Shown one piece after another: positions 1 through 8,072 of a DNA stretch of 64,000 bases (positions are counted from its first letter, which is position 1; every line of letters starts with the position of its first letter). The notes under the pieces are model-generated. The model was not told the DNA's origin and searched no databases. It saw nothing but the letters and a program-made list of their open reading frames with translations. This DNA is from an uncultured Fibrobacter sp. Its GTDB lineage: Bacteria; Fibrobacterota; Fibrobacteria; Fibrobacterales; Fibrobacteraceae. The translations under genes and the position numbers were made by a program. The stretch lies in assembly GCF_947166265.1 (NCBI RefSeq), contig NZ_CAMVDO010000006.1, positions 94,785 through 158,784 on the forward strand, read 5' to 3'.

Positions 1-533
1 GTACCGATGTATACGAATTCCTTGCAGTGCCTTAGGGCATCCTGAATTTCTTCCATGTAAAGCGGCTGTTCGCCGAAGAATACGATGTCCGGGCGGCTCA
101 TGGCTCCGCAGAAGGGGCAGCGCGTGTCCAGGGTTTCTTCGCCGTCGAACAGAAATTCGTGCTTGGGGTTGTGCTCGCAGGTCAGGCGCATCAGGTCGCC
201 GTGCATGTGCAACACACGCTTGGATCCCGCGCGCTCGTGCAGGTTGTCCACGTTCTGCGTGACCAAGAGAAAATCGTCACCTAGACGTTTTTCCAGTTCG
301 GCCAGGGCGAAATGCGCTGCGTTCGGTTTGTGTTCCTTGAGTCCCTTCCTTAAGAAGTTGTAGAAATCCTTGACGCGTTTCTTGTCGCGGTAGTAGCCTT
401 CGGGGGTGCACACGTCGTCGATATTTTCGTGTTCCCACATACCGTCGTTGCCGCGGAAGGTTCGTAATCCCGATTCGGCACTGATGCCAGCGCCGGTTAA
501 AACAACGAGTCTCGGAAACTGTGTCTTACTCAT
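1..533 (-). CDS. NAD-dependent protein deacylase (sirtuin), C-terminus cut off by the window edge
   Basis: The 177 visible N-terminal residues carry the sirtuin signatures in order. These are the NAD-binding GAGISAESGLRTFRG near residue 14, TQNVDNLHERAGS near 95, the catalytic-His motif HMHGDL, and FFGE after the zinc ribbon. The family removes acyl groups from lysines using NAD+ in the cytoplasm. The zinc region shows one Cys (LTCEHN) followed by CPFC, so only three of the usual four Cys are obvious. The start is the ATG at 533, which overlaps the stop of the upstream peptidase gene as TAATG, suggesting translational coupling. CobB-like is the safest label; the acyl-chain preference cannot be judged. 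Confidence 0.93.
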   Translation of the reverse strand, partial: MSKTQFPRLVVLTGAGISAESGLRTFRGNDGMWEHENIDDVCTPEGYYRDKKRVKDFYNFLRKGLKEHKPNAAHFALAELEKRLGDDFLLVTQNVDNLHERAGSKRVLHMHGDLMRLTCEHNPKHEFLFDGEETLDTRCPFCGAMSRPDIVFFGEQPLYMEEIQDALRHCKEFVYIG

Positions 534-1918
534 TAGCAGATATCTCCAAAGAACAAGGTTTCAGCCACGATTCCGTGTTCGAAGTCGGGCAGGTAAAGGC
601 TTTCATTTTCTCCGTGGGCGTTGCATTCGGGGTCTTCGAGGCCCGTGAGCAAAATGGGAATGTTGCCGAATGTGTTGCGGAACAGCTCTGCTCCGGGGAT
701 ACTTGCACCACAACCGATAAACTTGGTCTCGGACCCGTAGGCCTTCGACATGGATTCGCTCATTTTCTGGAAGAACGGGTGTGTGGTGTCGGTGACGAAG
801 GGGTTCGCTCCATCTTCGGTCACGATACTGCATACAAGACCGTAGGGAACCTGCTCCTGCAGAAATTCGACCAACTGTTGCGTGGCGACATCGGCGTCCA
901 TGCCAGGGGCCAGTCGAATGCCGATGCGGGCGTAGGCGCTGTCTTGCAGAACGTTTCCGGCATTTGTGCGGCTACCGACTTCCATCGTGGTTACCACGAT
1001 AGAGGGCCTGCGCCATAGTGATAAGAGAATTTCGTTTTCGGGAACTTTCAGCTGGACGCTTTCCAGAACTCCACCGTCGTTGCGGAAAATTTCTTCGGTC
1101 ATGCCGAGGCTCTTGTAGCTTTCGAGTTCTGCTTCGGTCGGGGGAACGAGCGTATCTTCGAAATTAGGAATCAGAATGTTTCCCTTGCCGTCGGTGAGAC
1201 TTGTAATCATGCGGCAAAGCACCTGACCGGGATCGGGAATGGGGCCTGACCAGCTGCCAGAATGGAGTGGAGCCTTGGTTGCCTTGAGTTCCACGTTCAC
1301 GGCAATCATGCCGCGTAGCGTCGTGGTAATCGAGGGTATTCCCTTGGCAAAGTTTTCGAGGTCTGCGACAATGACGGCGTCGCATTTTAAAAGCTCAGAG
1401 TTTTTCTTCAGAATTTCGGCGAATCCCGCACTTCCGGATTCTTCTTCACCTTCAATCAAGAACTTGAGGTTCGGACCTTCATTTTTTTTCAGGGCGCGCA
1501 CCTGTTCAAGAGCGGCGAGATGGACGACGATTCCCGCCTTGTCGTCGGCGGTACCGCGGCCATAAAGGCGGTCTCCCTGTTTACAGGCTTCAAAGGGCTT
1601 GGTGTTCCAGAGGGCTTCGCGCATGGGGGGCTGGACATCGTGATGGGCGTATAAAAGCACGGTCGGCTTGTCGGGGCTCGTGAGGCTTTCCCCATACACG
1701 GAAGGGCGTCCACTGGGTGGCAAAAGGAACTGTACGTTGGTAAGGCCTGCTTGCAAGAAAAGTTCCTTGACTTTTTCGGCGCTATCCAGAACGTATTTCT
1801 GGTCGAAGTTGTCAAAACTGATTGAAGGTATGCTTACCAGATCGCTCAGGGTCTGGATATAGGCGGGCATCTTTGCACGAACGGCAGCAACAACGGAATC
1901 AAATGCTTTCTGTTCCAT
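533..1918 (-). CDS. M20-family metallopeptidase (dipeptidase-like)
   Basis: 461 residues, the usual length of the M20 CPG2/CNDP-like group. The two-metal site is visible: HHDVQP near residue 93, GRGTADDKAG with its bridging Asp near 125, EGEEESGS with the general-base Glu near 157, a later ADLE, and a C-terminal NAHGENES His. The insertion between roughly 210 and 330 fits the dimerisation domain. Such enzymes hydrolyse di- or oligopeptides in the cytoplasm. The gene overlaps the downstream sirtuin by TAATG, so the two form an operon. The true substrate is not inferable. Confidence 0.92.
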   Translation of the reverse strand: MEQKAFDSVVAAVRAKMPAYIQTLSDLVSIPSISFDNFDQKYVLDSAEKVKELFLQAGLTNVQFLLPPSGRPSVYGESLTSPDKPTVLLYAHHDVQPPMREALWNTKPFEACKQGDRLYGRGTADDKAGIVVHLAALEQVRALKKNEGPNLKFLIEGEEESGSAGFAEILKKNSELLKCDAVIVADLENFAKGIPSITTTLRGMIAVNVELKATKAPLHSGSWSGPIPDPGQVLCRMITSLTDGKGNILIPNFEDTLVPPTEAELESYKSLGMTEEIFRNDGGVLESVQLKVPENEILLSLWRRPSIVVTTMEVGSRTNAGNVLQDSAYARIGIRLAPGMDADVATQQLVEFLQEQVPYGLVCSIVTEDGANPFVTDTTHPFFQKMSESMSKAYGSETKFIGCGASIPGAELFRNTFGNIPILLTGLEDPECNAHGENESLYLPDFEHGIVAETLFFGDIC

Positions 1919-2052
1919 AATTCAACTCAATAGACGATAAGAACGTACATCTCCATTTCTAGTCAATAAAATAGTAAACCTTCTGAAAAATGGTCGTTAA
2001 TAATGGATATTTTCTATTTTATAGAGTGTAAGTTTTGGCAAAAGGAATTCCC

Positions 2053-3240
2053 ATGTCTTTCAACTGCGTGAATCACGAATATTACCTGAACTTTGGCGAT
2101 CGCATGCTTGCGCTGATTCGCCGTATTTTTCACAAGTATCCCGAATTTCGTCATGATTCCTTTAAGCACGTCGCAAGGCTTGCTCCCTATATTCCCTTTT
2201 TAGGGGGGCGCCCTGACTTAAGCAAGACGCTCAAAAGGGTCATTACGTTTCCGGACCACAGCAACTCGCTGTATCTCGGTTGCCCGATCATTTTGGCCGC
2301 GGGGGCAAACAAGACTGCGAAACGAATTTGCGATTATGCGAATATGGGTTTCGGTGGCATTACCGTAGGAACGGCCACCCGCAAGTTCCGTGAAGGAAAT
2401 ACGCACCGTCCGCGTATCGGTTTCTTGGAAAATGACCGTGCCATTCACAATAGCATGGGCCTCAACAACGAAGGGGTCGAAATTATCGCTCGCCGCACCG
2501 ATGAACAGCTGACGCGTGCCCATAAGGCAGGACTTTGCGTGGGAGTGTCGGTGGCGGAAACTCCGGGGCTTACCGATGACGAAGAAAAGTTGAAGGACTT
2601 GCTTGAAAGTTTTGCAATCGCCTACAAGGCGGGCGACTACATCGAGATTAACGTGAGCTGCCCGAATACCGGCGAGGCTCGCGTCGATATGGACCTTTCG
2701 CTTACCGAACGAATCTTTGGCGAAATTATGAAGTACCGCAATGCGCAGGCCATCCGCAAGGCCGTGTATGCCAAGATTAGCCCGGACCTTTCGGAACGTC
2801 ACCTGGTGAACATCATGGACATGCTCGTGCGAACGGGGGTGAACGGTGTTGTTGTTGGAAACACGTACCCGACGAAAAAGATGAGCGAATTGCCTGTCGA
2901 GGCAAAACTCGAAAACCTGACTCCGCTCCGTGACGATGGCGACTGCGGTGGTATGTCCGGTCGTCCGCTTTATGAAAACATGATGTGGAACGTAACCTAT
3001 ATCCGTACCCATTACCCTGAAATCAGCGTGATTGCCTGTGGGGGTATTGACCATGGGTTCAAGATCTTTGACTTGATCAAGCTTGGGGTGGATGCGGTGG
3101 AGTGTTACTCCGTCGTTGCTTTCCGCTGGATGGCGGCACATTCGATGCGCAAGGAACTCGAAGCGGCACTTCGTGAAACCGGATATACGACGCTTTCGGA
3201 TTACGACGACCACAATCCGAAGCAGACCAAGGCCGTTTAA
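2053..3240 (+). CDS. pyrD: dihydroorotate dehydrogenase family protein
   Basis: 395 residues, an FMN-binding TIM barrel. Motifs GGITVGTATRKF, HNSMGLNNEG and the 50-residue N-terminal extension resemble class 2 (quinone-linked) enzymes. The active-site loop reads EINVSCPNTGE, with Cys where class 2 enzymes usually have Ser, which is a class 1 feature. ACGGIDHG near the C-terminus is the phosphate/FMN loop. The reaction is dihydroorotate to orotate in pyrimidine synthesis. I chose the ATG at 2053 over an upstream TTG at 2035 because AAAAGGA sits 7 nt ahead of it. The class assignment is uncertain. Confidence 0.85.
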   Translation: MSFNCVNHEYYLNFGDRMLALIRRIFHKYPEFRHDSFKHVARLAPYIPFLGGRPDLSKTLKRVITFPDHSNSLYLGCPIILAAGANKTAKRICDYANMGFGGITVGTATRKFREGNTHRPRIGFLENDRAIHNSMGLNNEGVEIIARRTDEQLTRAHKAGLCVGVSVAETPGLTDDEEKLKDLLESFAIAYKAGDYIEINVSCPNTGEARVDMDLSLTERIFGEIMKYRNAQAIRKAVYAKISPDLSERHLVNIMDMLVRTGVNGVVVGNTYPTKKMSELPVEAKLENLTPLRDDGDCGGMSGRPLYENMMWNVTYIRTHYPEISVIACGGIDHGFKIFDLIKLGVDAVECYSVVAFRWMAAHSMRKELEAALRETGYTTLSDYDDHNPKQTKAV

Positions 3241-3268
3241 CGAAACTCCTTCGAAACCCCACCATGAT

Positions 3269-3297
3269 GTCATCCCCGACCTGATCGGGGATCTCTC
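3269..3297 (+). repeat. GTCAT...ATCTC palindrome, member 1
   Basis: Perfect 8-bp arms ATCCCCGA and TCGGGGAT around CCTGA, bounded by GTC and CTC. It lies between the pyrD stop and the PDZ-thioredoxin ribosome site and belongs to the dispersed family seen elsewhere in this window. Confidence 0.85.
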
Positions 3298-3310
3298 TTA
3301 AAAAAGGATA

Positions 3311-4093
3311 ATGGATTTGTTTGCGAAAACTTCTTTTATTCGGAATCTTTCTGTAGCGGTTCTTTTGACTACCGGTATTTCTTTTGCGGTTCCCTGGCTA
3401 GGGGCGACCTATAAAAGGACCACCTTCGAAAATCATCTTGCGATGAATGTGGAGGGGGTGCATCCTGAATCGGGCTGCTTTACGGCTGGAATGAAAATCG
3501 GAGACATGATTATCGGTGTCCAGGGGCAGACTCTTACGGACATTTCGCAGATTCGCTCGGCTGTTGCAAACCGCAAGGCCGGAGATAAAATCCAAATTGA
3601 AATTGTTCGTGATGGCAAGAAGAAAAAGTTGACGGTTCCCCTGACTGAACGACCGGATGATATCAGTAGCCTGACGGGTTCTGCCATTGGCAGCAAGATT
3701 GCGAAGTTCGGTGAAAATTTCTACAAGAACGGCGAAAAGCGCAAGGAAAAACCGAAGGCGACCTTGCTTGACTTCTGGGCGACTTGGTGCGGTCCTTGCC
3801 GCGCGACACTTCCTGTGCTTGCGAACCTGTATAAAAAATACAGCCCCAAGGGGCTGGAAATAATTGGTATTGCCGATGAATCTGTAGAAACGCTAAATGC
3901 GTTCTATGCGCAACAGCATGCATCTCCCTATCCGCTTTATCGTGATGCCACGAAAGAAATGTGGATGCGATATGGAATTCACGCTGTACCTACGCTTATG
4001 CTGCTAGACCAAGATGGCTATATCAAGCAGGTATGGAGCGGCGCTCCCACCGAAGCGATGATTGAGCGGATATTGAAGGATGTGATTAATTAA
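3311..4093 (+). CDS. membrane-anchored PDZ-thioredoxin fusion protein
   Basis: 260 residues. A hydrophobic N-terminal segment (about 10-30) is a signal anchor. It is followed by a PDZ domain (about 45-115; GCFTAGMKIGDMIIGVQGQ is the ligand loop) and a TlpA/ResA-like thioredoxin domain (about 145-260) with the redox motif WCGPC and the cis-Pro loop AVPTL. The protein should face the periplasm and reduce or isomerise disulfides, with the PDZ recruiting clients or sensing peptide C-termini. RBS AAAGGATA precedes the ATG. It converges tail to tail with a lipoprotein gene with no spacing at all. The fusion is uncommon; I know no assigned symbol. Confidence 0.88.
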   Translation: MDLFAKTSFIRNLSVAVLLTTGISFAVPWLGATYKRTTFENHLAMNVEGVHPESGCFTAGMKIGDMIIGVQGQTLTDISQIRSAVANRKAGDKIQIEIVRDGKKKKLTVPLTERPDDISSLTGSAIGSKIAKFGENFYKNGEKRKEKPKATLLDFWATWCGPCRATLPVLANLYKKYSPKGLEIIGIADESVETLNAFYAQQHASPYPLYRDATKEMWMRYGIHAVPTLMLLDQDGYIKQVWSGAPTEAMIERILKDVIN

Positions 4094-4450
4094 TTACTCT
4101 ACCGCGGCCTTTTTCTGCGTTGCAAAGATTTCTTCGTATTCTTCTTTGCTAATGCGTCCGTATGCGGTGGTGATTCCGCCGAATTCATAATAGGCCGAGT
4201 CGCCCTTGACGCTCATGCAGTAGGGCATGTCGAGCGAATTCTTTCCGCAAAGCTTACCGTCTTGAATCGTCGCCTGCAGGTCTCCGTTCACGTTACGGAT
4301 AGTGAAGTCCTGGTTGTTTTCGGTTAGAACTTCAAAAATCATATTGGCTTCGCCTTTCCAGCAACCGGCATAGCTTGAACTGTCGTTGCCACAGCCGAAA
4401 AGGAACATCGAGGAAATAAGGGAGGCGGAAATTAGAATTGCTTTCTTCAT
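4094..4450 (-). CDS. small lipoprotein of unknown function
   Basis: 118 residues. MKKAILISASLISSMFLFGC is a typical lipoprotein signal with lipobox LFGC, giving a mature chain starting CGNDSSS. The rest looks like a small beta-rich fold (CWKGEANMIFEV, then GDLQATIQDGKL), reminiscent of META/lipocalin-sized domains but with no motif I can name. The gene is divergent from the M15-like gene and its stop abuts the stop of the PDZ-thioredoxin gene. Confidence 0.8.
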   Translation of the reverse strand: MKKAILISASLISSMFLFGCGNDSSSYAGCWKGEANMIFEVLTENNQDFTIRNVNGDLQATIQDGKLCGKNSLDMPYCMSVKGDSAYYEFGGITTAYGRISKEEYEEIFATQKKAAVE

Positions 4451-4482
4451 ACCCTTAAAATAGTATTTTTAGGTTCAAAAAA

Positions 4483-5016
4483 ATGCAATTTTTTGTTAAA
4501 CATTTGTATTTAATGGCCCCGCTGCTTGCGGTTTTTGCACTGATTGGCGTATACAGGCTTATCAAGGCGAATGACCGGCCGATTCCGCATTACGAACCCA
4601 AGCAAGTCGAAGACACTTGGTCTGCCGAGGAATATATGCGCCACCTGAACCTAAAGCCTTTTAACCAGCGCGAAGTTCATCGGCTGCTCCTCAAAAGGAC
4701 CCGTCAGAAACCGGGTGTCTATCTTGAAAGTCTCCTCCCTGCGATGGATACGGCGGGAATTGAGGTGGTTCATTGCTTTCACCTGGTGATGGGCGATGAG
4801 TATGTCCCCGTGATAACGAGCGGAAACGATTACCCTTACCACAAGCGCGAATCAAAGCACTACAAGAACGCGGCCATGGATTTTCGCATCAAGGATGTCC
4901 CGATGTCTAGACGGCGTGAAATTGTCGAAAAGATTCAGGACAAACTTGGAGAACGTTTTCGAGTGCTCTGGGAAAAAGGGGAGATGGAGCACTTGCACGT
5001 GGAAATGGTGGAGTAG
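4483..5016 (+). CDS. M15-like zinc peptidase (D-Ala-D-Ala carboxypeptidase fold), membrane-anchored
   Basis: 177 residues with an N-terminal hydrophobic anchor (about 7-25). The C-terminal half has the zinc-site pattern of peptidase M15: SKHYKNAAMDFRI (the HxxxxAxD box) near 125 and EHLHVEM near the C-terminus, in place of the usual WHxH. M15 enzymes cut the peptide stems or crossbridges of peptidoglycan. Both zinc His and the Asp are present, so activity is plausible. There is no clear Shine-Dalgarno; the ATG at 4483 is the only start giving the anchor. A peptidoglycan-binding role without catalysis is the alternative. Confidence 0.72.
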   Translation: MQFFVKHLYLMAPLLAVFALIGVYRLIKANDRPIPHYEPKQVEDTWSAEEYMRHLNLKPFNQREVHRLLLKRTRQKPGVYLESLLPAMDTAGIEVVHCFHLVMGDEYVPVITSGNDYPYHKRESKHYKNAAMDFRIKDVPMSRRREIVEKIQDKLGERFRVLWEKGEMEHLHVEMVE

Positions 5017-5028
5017 CGGTGTAACTGC

Positions 5029-6288
5029 TTACTTGCAGCAGCGGAAGCCGACGTTCGGGTACTGGTTCTGCGGGTAGAAGCTGAACTTGTTGTCGGTGCA
5101 CTTGCTTTCGTTGTTGGTGTTCCACGCACCGCCTGCGACCAGGTACATGTTCGGGTGATCCTTGCTCGTGGTAGAGGTCCATTCCCAGAGGTTTCCGTTC
5201 ATGTCGTACATGCCGTACCAGCTGCGGCACTGTTCCTTACGGCCACTGCGTTTTGCGGCCTTGGTGTTGGTGTTGCACTTGTTCTGCTTGTAGCTGTCAC
5301 CGTAGCTGTAGCGCGTGTTGTCCTTGCTCTTGCAGGCGGCTTGCCATTCGGCGAGGCTGCAGAGGTGCTTGCCTTCCTGCTGGCACAGACTTGCGGCCTG
5401 TTCCTGGCTCACCATGTCGCGGGGGAGTTCGTCAGCCTTGTTCGGGTATTCGTAGGCGTCTACGCAAACGGTCTTGCCGCCGAGCGGAACGGGGTAGGCG
5501 TTCTTGCCGCAAATGTTGTCGCTTGCCATGTCGTACTTGGCTTCTTCCCAGGCGGTGCGGTTACCCACGGAGTCCATGGCGTAATAGAAAACGGAACCGG
5601 TCTTGTTGTATTCCATCGCCTTTCCCGCTTCTTGGGGGTGGAGCGTGTCGCCAATGGAGAGGAATGTCTTGCACTTGATTTCTTCGCACTTGACCTTGAG
5701 CTTGATCGGGTCGTAGTAGCGACCTGCGGGCGGAGCTATTTCGGCGACGGGCGGCACCTGGTCGGCGGCGCGGATGCTGTCCTGGATGCGTTTCTTTTCG
5801 AGCGAGTCAGCCTTGGCCTTTTCGAGAGCCGCCAGGGAATCGGCGATGCGCTGTAGACTATCGGCGCGAGCCTTGTCGATTGCGGCAAGACTATCCTTGA
5901 TGCGGTTCAGGCTGTCGCGTACGTGGCGGATGCTGTCGCGGTTCACGTTGTTCTTGAGGGCAGCAAGCGAATCTGCTACGCGGAGGCTATCGGCTATACG
6001 GAGACTGTCTGCGATTCTAAGGCTGTCGGCGTTGAGCCTTGCCAGTGAATCTGCCATGCGGATGCTGTCGGCGCGGGCCTGTTCAAGGGCTCGGAGACTG
6101 TCGAGCGTGTGTCTGCGTTGCATTTCGAGTGCCGTTTCCTGTTCCTTGGCAAGGGCTTCTTGCTTGATTTGGTCCAGGTGGCACTGCACAATAAAGAGCG
6201 TCACCAGCAATAGGAACATCAACACGAGAATCGCGATGTTCTTTTTTTTGCGCTTATTCTTCAACTGTTCTTCGTTTTCGTTTGCCAT
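5029..6288 (-). CDS. membrane protein with ADSLR coiled coil and FGE/SUMF1-like domain
   Basis: 419 residues. One transmembrane helix (about 17-35) is followed by a long charged helix (about 40-185) built of ADSLR/ADSLA repeats, predicted coiled coil. Next comes a small beta domain beginning PPVAEIAPPAGRYYDP (chitobiase C-terminal-like, about 190-245) and a C-terminal FGE-sulfatase-type domain (about 250-419) with GMYDMNGNLWEWT, GGAWN and GFRCC. Such domains are usually not true formylglycine generators and can bind ligands or serve as scaffolds. The helix may span the periplasm. Palindrome member 2 lies just ahead of the RBS AAGGAAAC. It follows cdaA on the same strand. Confidence 0.82.
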   Translation of the reverse strand: MANENEEQLKNKRKKKNIAILVLMFLLLVTLFIVQCHLDQIKQEALAKEQETALEMQRRHTLDSLRALEQARADSIRMADSLARLNADSLRIADSLRIADSLRVADSLAALKNNVNRDSIRHVRDSLNRIKDSLAAIDKARADSLQRIADSLAALEKAKADSLEKKRIQDSIRAADQVPPVAEIAPPAGRYYDPIKLKVKCEEIKCKTFLSIGDTLHPQEAGKAMEYNKTGSVFYYAMDSVGNRTAWEEAKYDMASDNICGKNAYPVPLGGKTVCVDAYEYPNKADELPRDMVSQEQAASLCQQEGKHLCSLAEWQAACKSKDNTRYSYGDSYKQNKCNTNTKAAKRSGRKEQCRSWYGMYDMNGNLWEWTSTTSKDHPNMYLVAGGAWNTNNESKCTDNKFSFYPQNQYPNVGFRCCK

Positions 6289-6300
6289 AAAAGTTTCCTT

Positions 6301-6338
6301 AGATCCTTCGACTTCGCTGCGCTCCGCTCAGGATGACA
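6301..6338 (-). repeat. GTCAT...ATCT palindrome, member 2
   Basis: On the minus strand it runs GTCATCCTGAGCGG to GTCGAAGGATCT; outer arms ATCCT/AGGAT are complementary. It fills the gap between the cdaA stop and the RBS of the FGE-like gene. Confidence 0.8.
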
Positions 6339-6340
6339 CG

Positions 6341-7180
6341 TCAGCTCGCTTTTTCTTCGGCGGTTTCGGCCTTCGCCGATTCGCGGACATCGTTAAAGAG
6401 CTCGCCCCAGTGGCGGATAATTTCTTGCTTGAGTTCGGCGACGCTGATGTTTCTGCGCAGCGTGTTACGGTAGGCGATAGAGATGTAGCCCGTTTCTTCT
6501 GACACCACGATTACAAGTGCGTCACATTCGGCGGCCAAAGCCTTGGCGGCGCGGTGGCGCATGCCGTAGCCCGCTTCTTTTTCGGCGTTACCCGTGGGCA
6601 TAGGCAAGATACAGCCGGCCGCAACAATTCTCTTGCTGTTCATGATGACGGCACCGTCGTGTAACGCGGAATTCGGGAAGAAGAGGGCTCGTAAAAGTCT
6701 TGAGCTAATGCGAGCATCCAAAATTTCACCGGTGTCGGCGTAGTTACGGAGTCCCACGCGCTTTTCAAGCACGATCAATGCACCTGTGTGGGTCTTTGCC
6801 AAATCCTGGGCGGCGCTCGCGATGGTCTTGGTGATTTCGTCGAGACCGCTTGAATGGAAAAACAGGTTGTGGAAATCGAGTTTACTGGCGGCCTGACCGA
6901 TACGGGTCAGGGCGCTTCGAATTTCGGGCTGGAAAAGAATCACGAGCGCGATAATGCCGAGGGTTGCAAGGTTGCTGATAAGCCACACGACGGTATGGAG
7001 TTCCCACCACTGCGCAATAATCCAGGCGAGAATCAAGAGTAATCCACCGAAAATCATCTGGGCGGCGCGGGTGCCGCGGAAAAGCAAGAAGATGTAGTAG
7101 ATGATGATGGATATCAGGAGCACGTCCAGAATATCCGCCGGACGCACATCGATGATTCCGAATAGCTTAAACAGAATCAT
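6341..7180 (-). CDS. cdaA: diadenylate cyclase CdaA
   Basis: 279 residues. Three N-terminal transmembrane segments lie within about residues 15-85 (VLLISIIIYYIFLLF onward), followed by a DAC domain with the catalytic ALHDGAVI and the RHRAA motif (GYGMRHRAAKALA). CdaA makes c-di-AMP from two ATP, a messenger for osmolyte and wall homeostasis. The start overlaps the end of folP by 14 bp, with GGAGG just upstream, so folP and cdaA are co-transcribed and probably coupled. Neighbours ftsH, folP and tilS are commonly found near cdaA-type genes. Confidence 0.96.
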   Translation of the reverse strand: MILFKLFGIIDVRPADILDVLLISIIIYYIFLLFRGTRAAQMIFGGLLLILAWIIAQWWELHTVVWLISNLATLGIIALVILFQPEIRSALTRIGQAASKLDFHNLFFHSSGLDEITKTIASAAQDLAKTHTGALIVLEKRVGLRNYADTGEILDARISSRLLRALFFPNSALHDGAVIMNSKRIVAAGCILPMPTGNAEKEAGYGMRHRAAKALAAECDALVIVVSEETGYISIAYRNTLRRNISVAELKQEIIRHWGELFNDVRESAKAETAEEKAS

Positions 7181-8072
7181 TTCTTAACGCCTCCAGATAA
7201 AGCAGGGATTCCTTGGCCTCTTTCACGTCGTGCACGCGGATGCAGCTTGCTCCACCGAGTACGGCAATGATTCCTGCCGTTACGGTCGGAATCAGGCGGT
7301 CGCTCGTTTCGAGTCCCGGCATCTTTCCGATGTAGGACTTGCGCGAGGTGCCTATAAGAACGGGGTAGCCGTCTTTCAGGAATTCTTCGGTCGATTTCAT
7401 CAAGTCGATGTTGTCCTGCGCGGTTTTCCCGAATCCGATGCCTGGATCGATGCAAATCTTTTCGCGCTCGACTCCGAGGTCCAGAAGCTTTTTCACCTGC
7501 GACAGGAGTTCTTCGCGGACTTCCTGCACCACGTTCGTGTACGGCTTGAAGTCCTGCTGCATGGTACCGAAGTTTCCGCGGATGTGGTTGAGAACCACGG
7601 CGGCCTTGGTGTCTGCGACGGTCTGGAGCATGTTCGGGTCCATGGCGCAGGCGCTAATGTCGTTGATGATGTGTGCGCCGAGCTTCATGGTTTCTTCGGC
7701 GACTTTCGCCTTGACCGTGTCGACCGAAATGTAGAACTCGCGGGGCTTACCGTCGCTGCTGTAGCCGCTTTTGGCGAGGGCGGCGAGGCGTTCTACCACG
7801 GGGCATACGCGGTCCAGTTCTTCTTGCAGGCTGACTGGTGCGCTTCCTGGGCGGCTGCTTTCGCCACCGATGTCCAGAATTTCGGCACCCTGGTCTAGGA
7901 GCATCAAGGCGTGTTCGTAGGCAGCGTCAGGCTTGTTGTGCTTGCCACCGTCAAAAAAACTGTCCGGAGTCACGTTCACGATACCCATGATTAGCGGGGT
8001 CTTGCAGGGCAAAACCTTGTTCCCGATTTTCCAGGGGAGAGAACGACTATGATCCAGAACTTCTTTGAACAT
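7167..8072 (-). CDS. folP: dihydropteroate synthase
   Basis: 301 residues, normal size. The pterin-binding TIM barrel is marked by IMGIVNVTPDSFFDGG near residue 29, ILDIGGESSRPGS near 66, and the late GTSRKSYIG loop. It condenses pterin pyrophosphate with pABA in folate synthesis and is the sulfonamide target. Its start overlaps the ftsH stop as TAATG, and its 3' end carries the cdaA ribosome site. The folate partner folC lies elsewhere in this window (46.2 kb). Confidence 0.96.
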   Translation of the reverse strand: MFKEVLDHSRSLPWKIGNKVLPCKTPLIMGIVNVTPDSFFDGGKHNKPDAAYEHALMLLDQGAEILDIGGESSRPGSAPVSLQEELDRVCPVVERLAALAKSGYSSDGKPREFYISVDTVKAKVAEETMKLGAHIINDISACAMDPNMLQTVADTKAAVVLNHIRGNFGTMQQDFKPYTNVVQEVREELLSQVKKLLDLGVEREKICIDPGIGFGKTAQDNIDLMKSTEEFLKDGYPVLIGTSRKSYIGKMPGLETSDRLIPTVTAGIIAVLGGASCIRVHDVKEAKESLLYLEALRNDSV

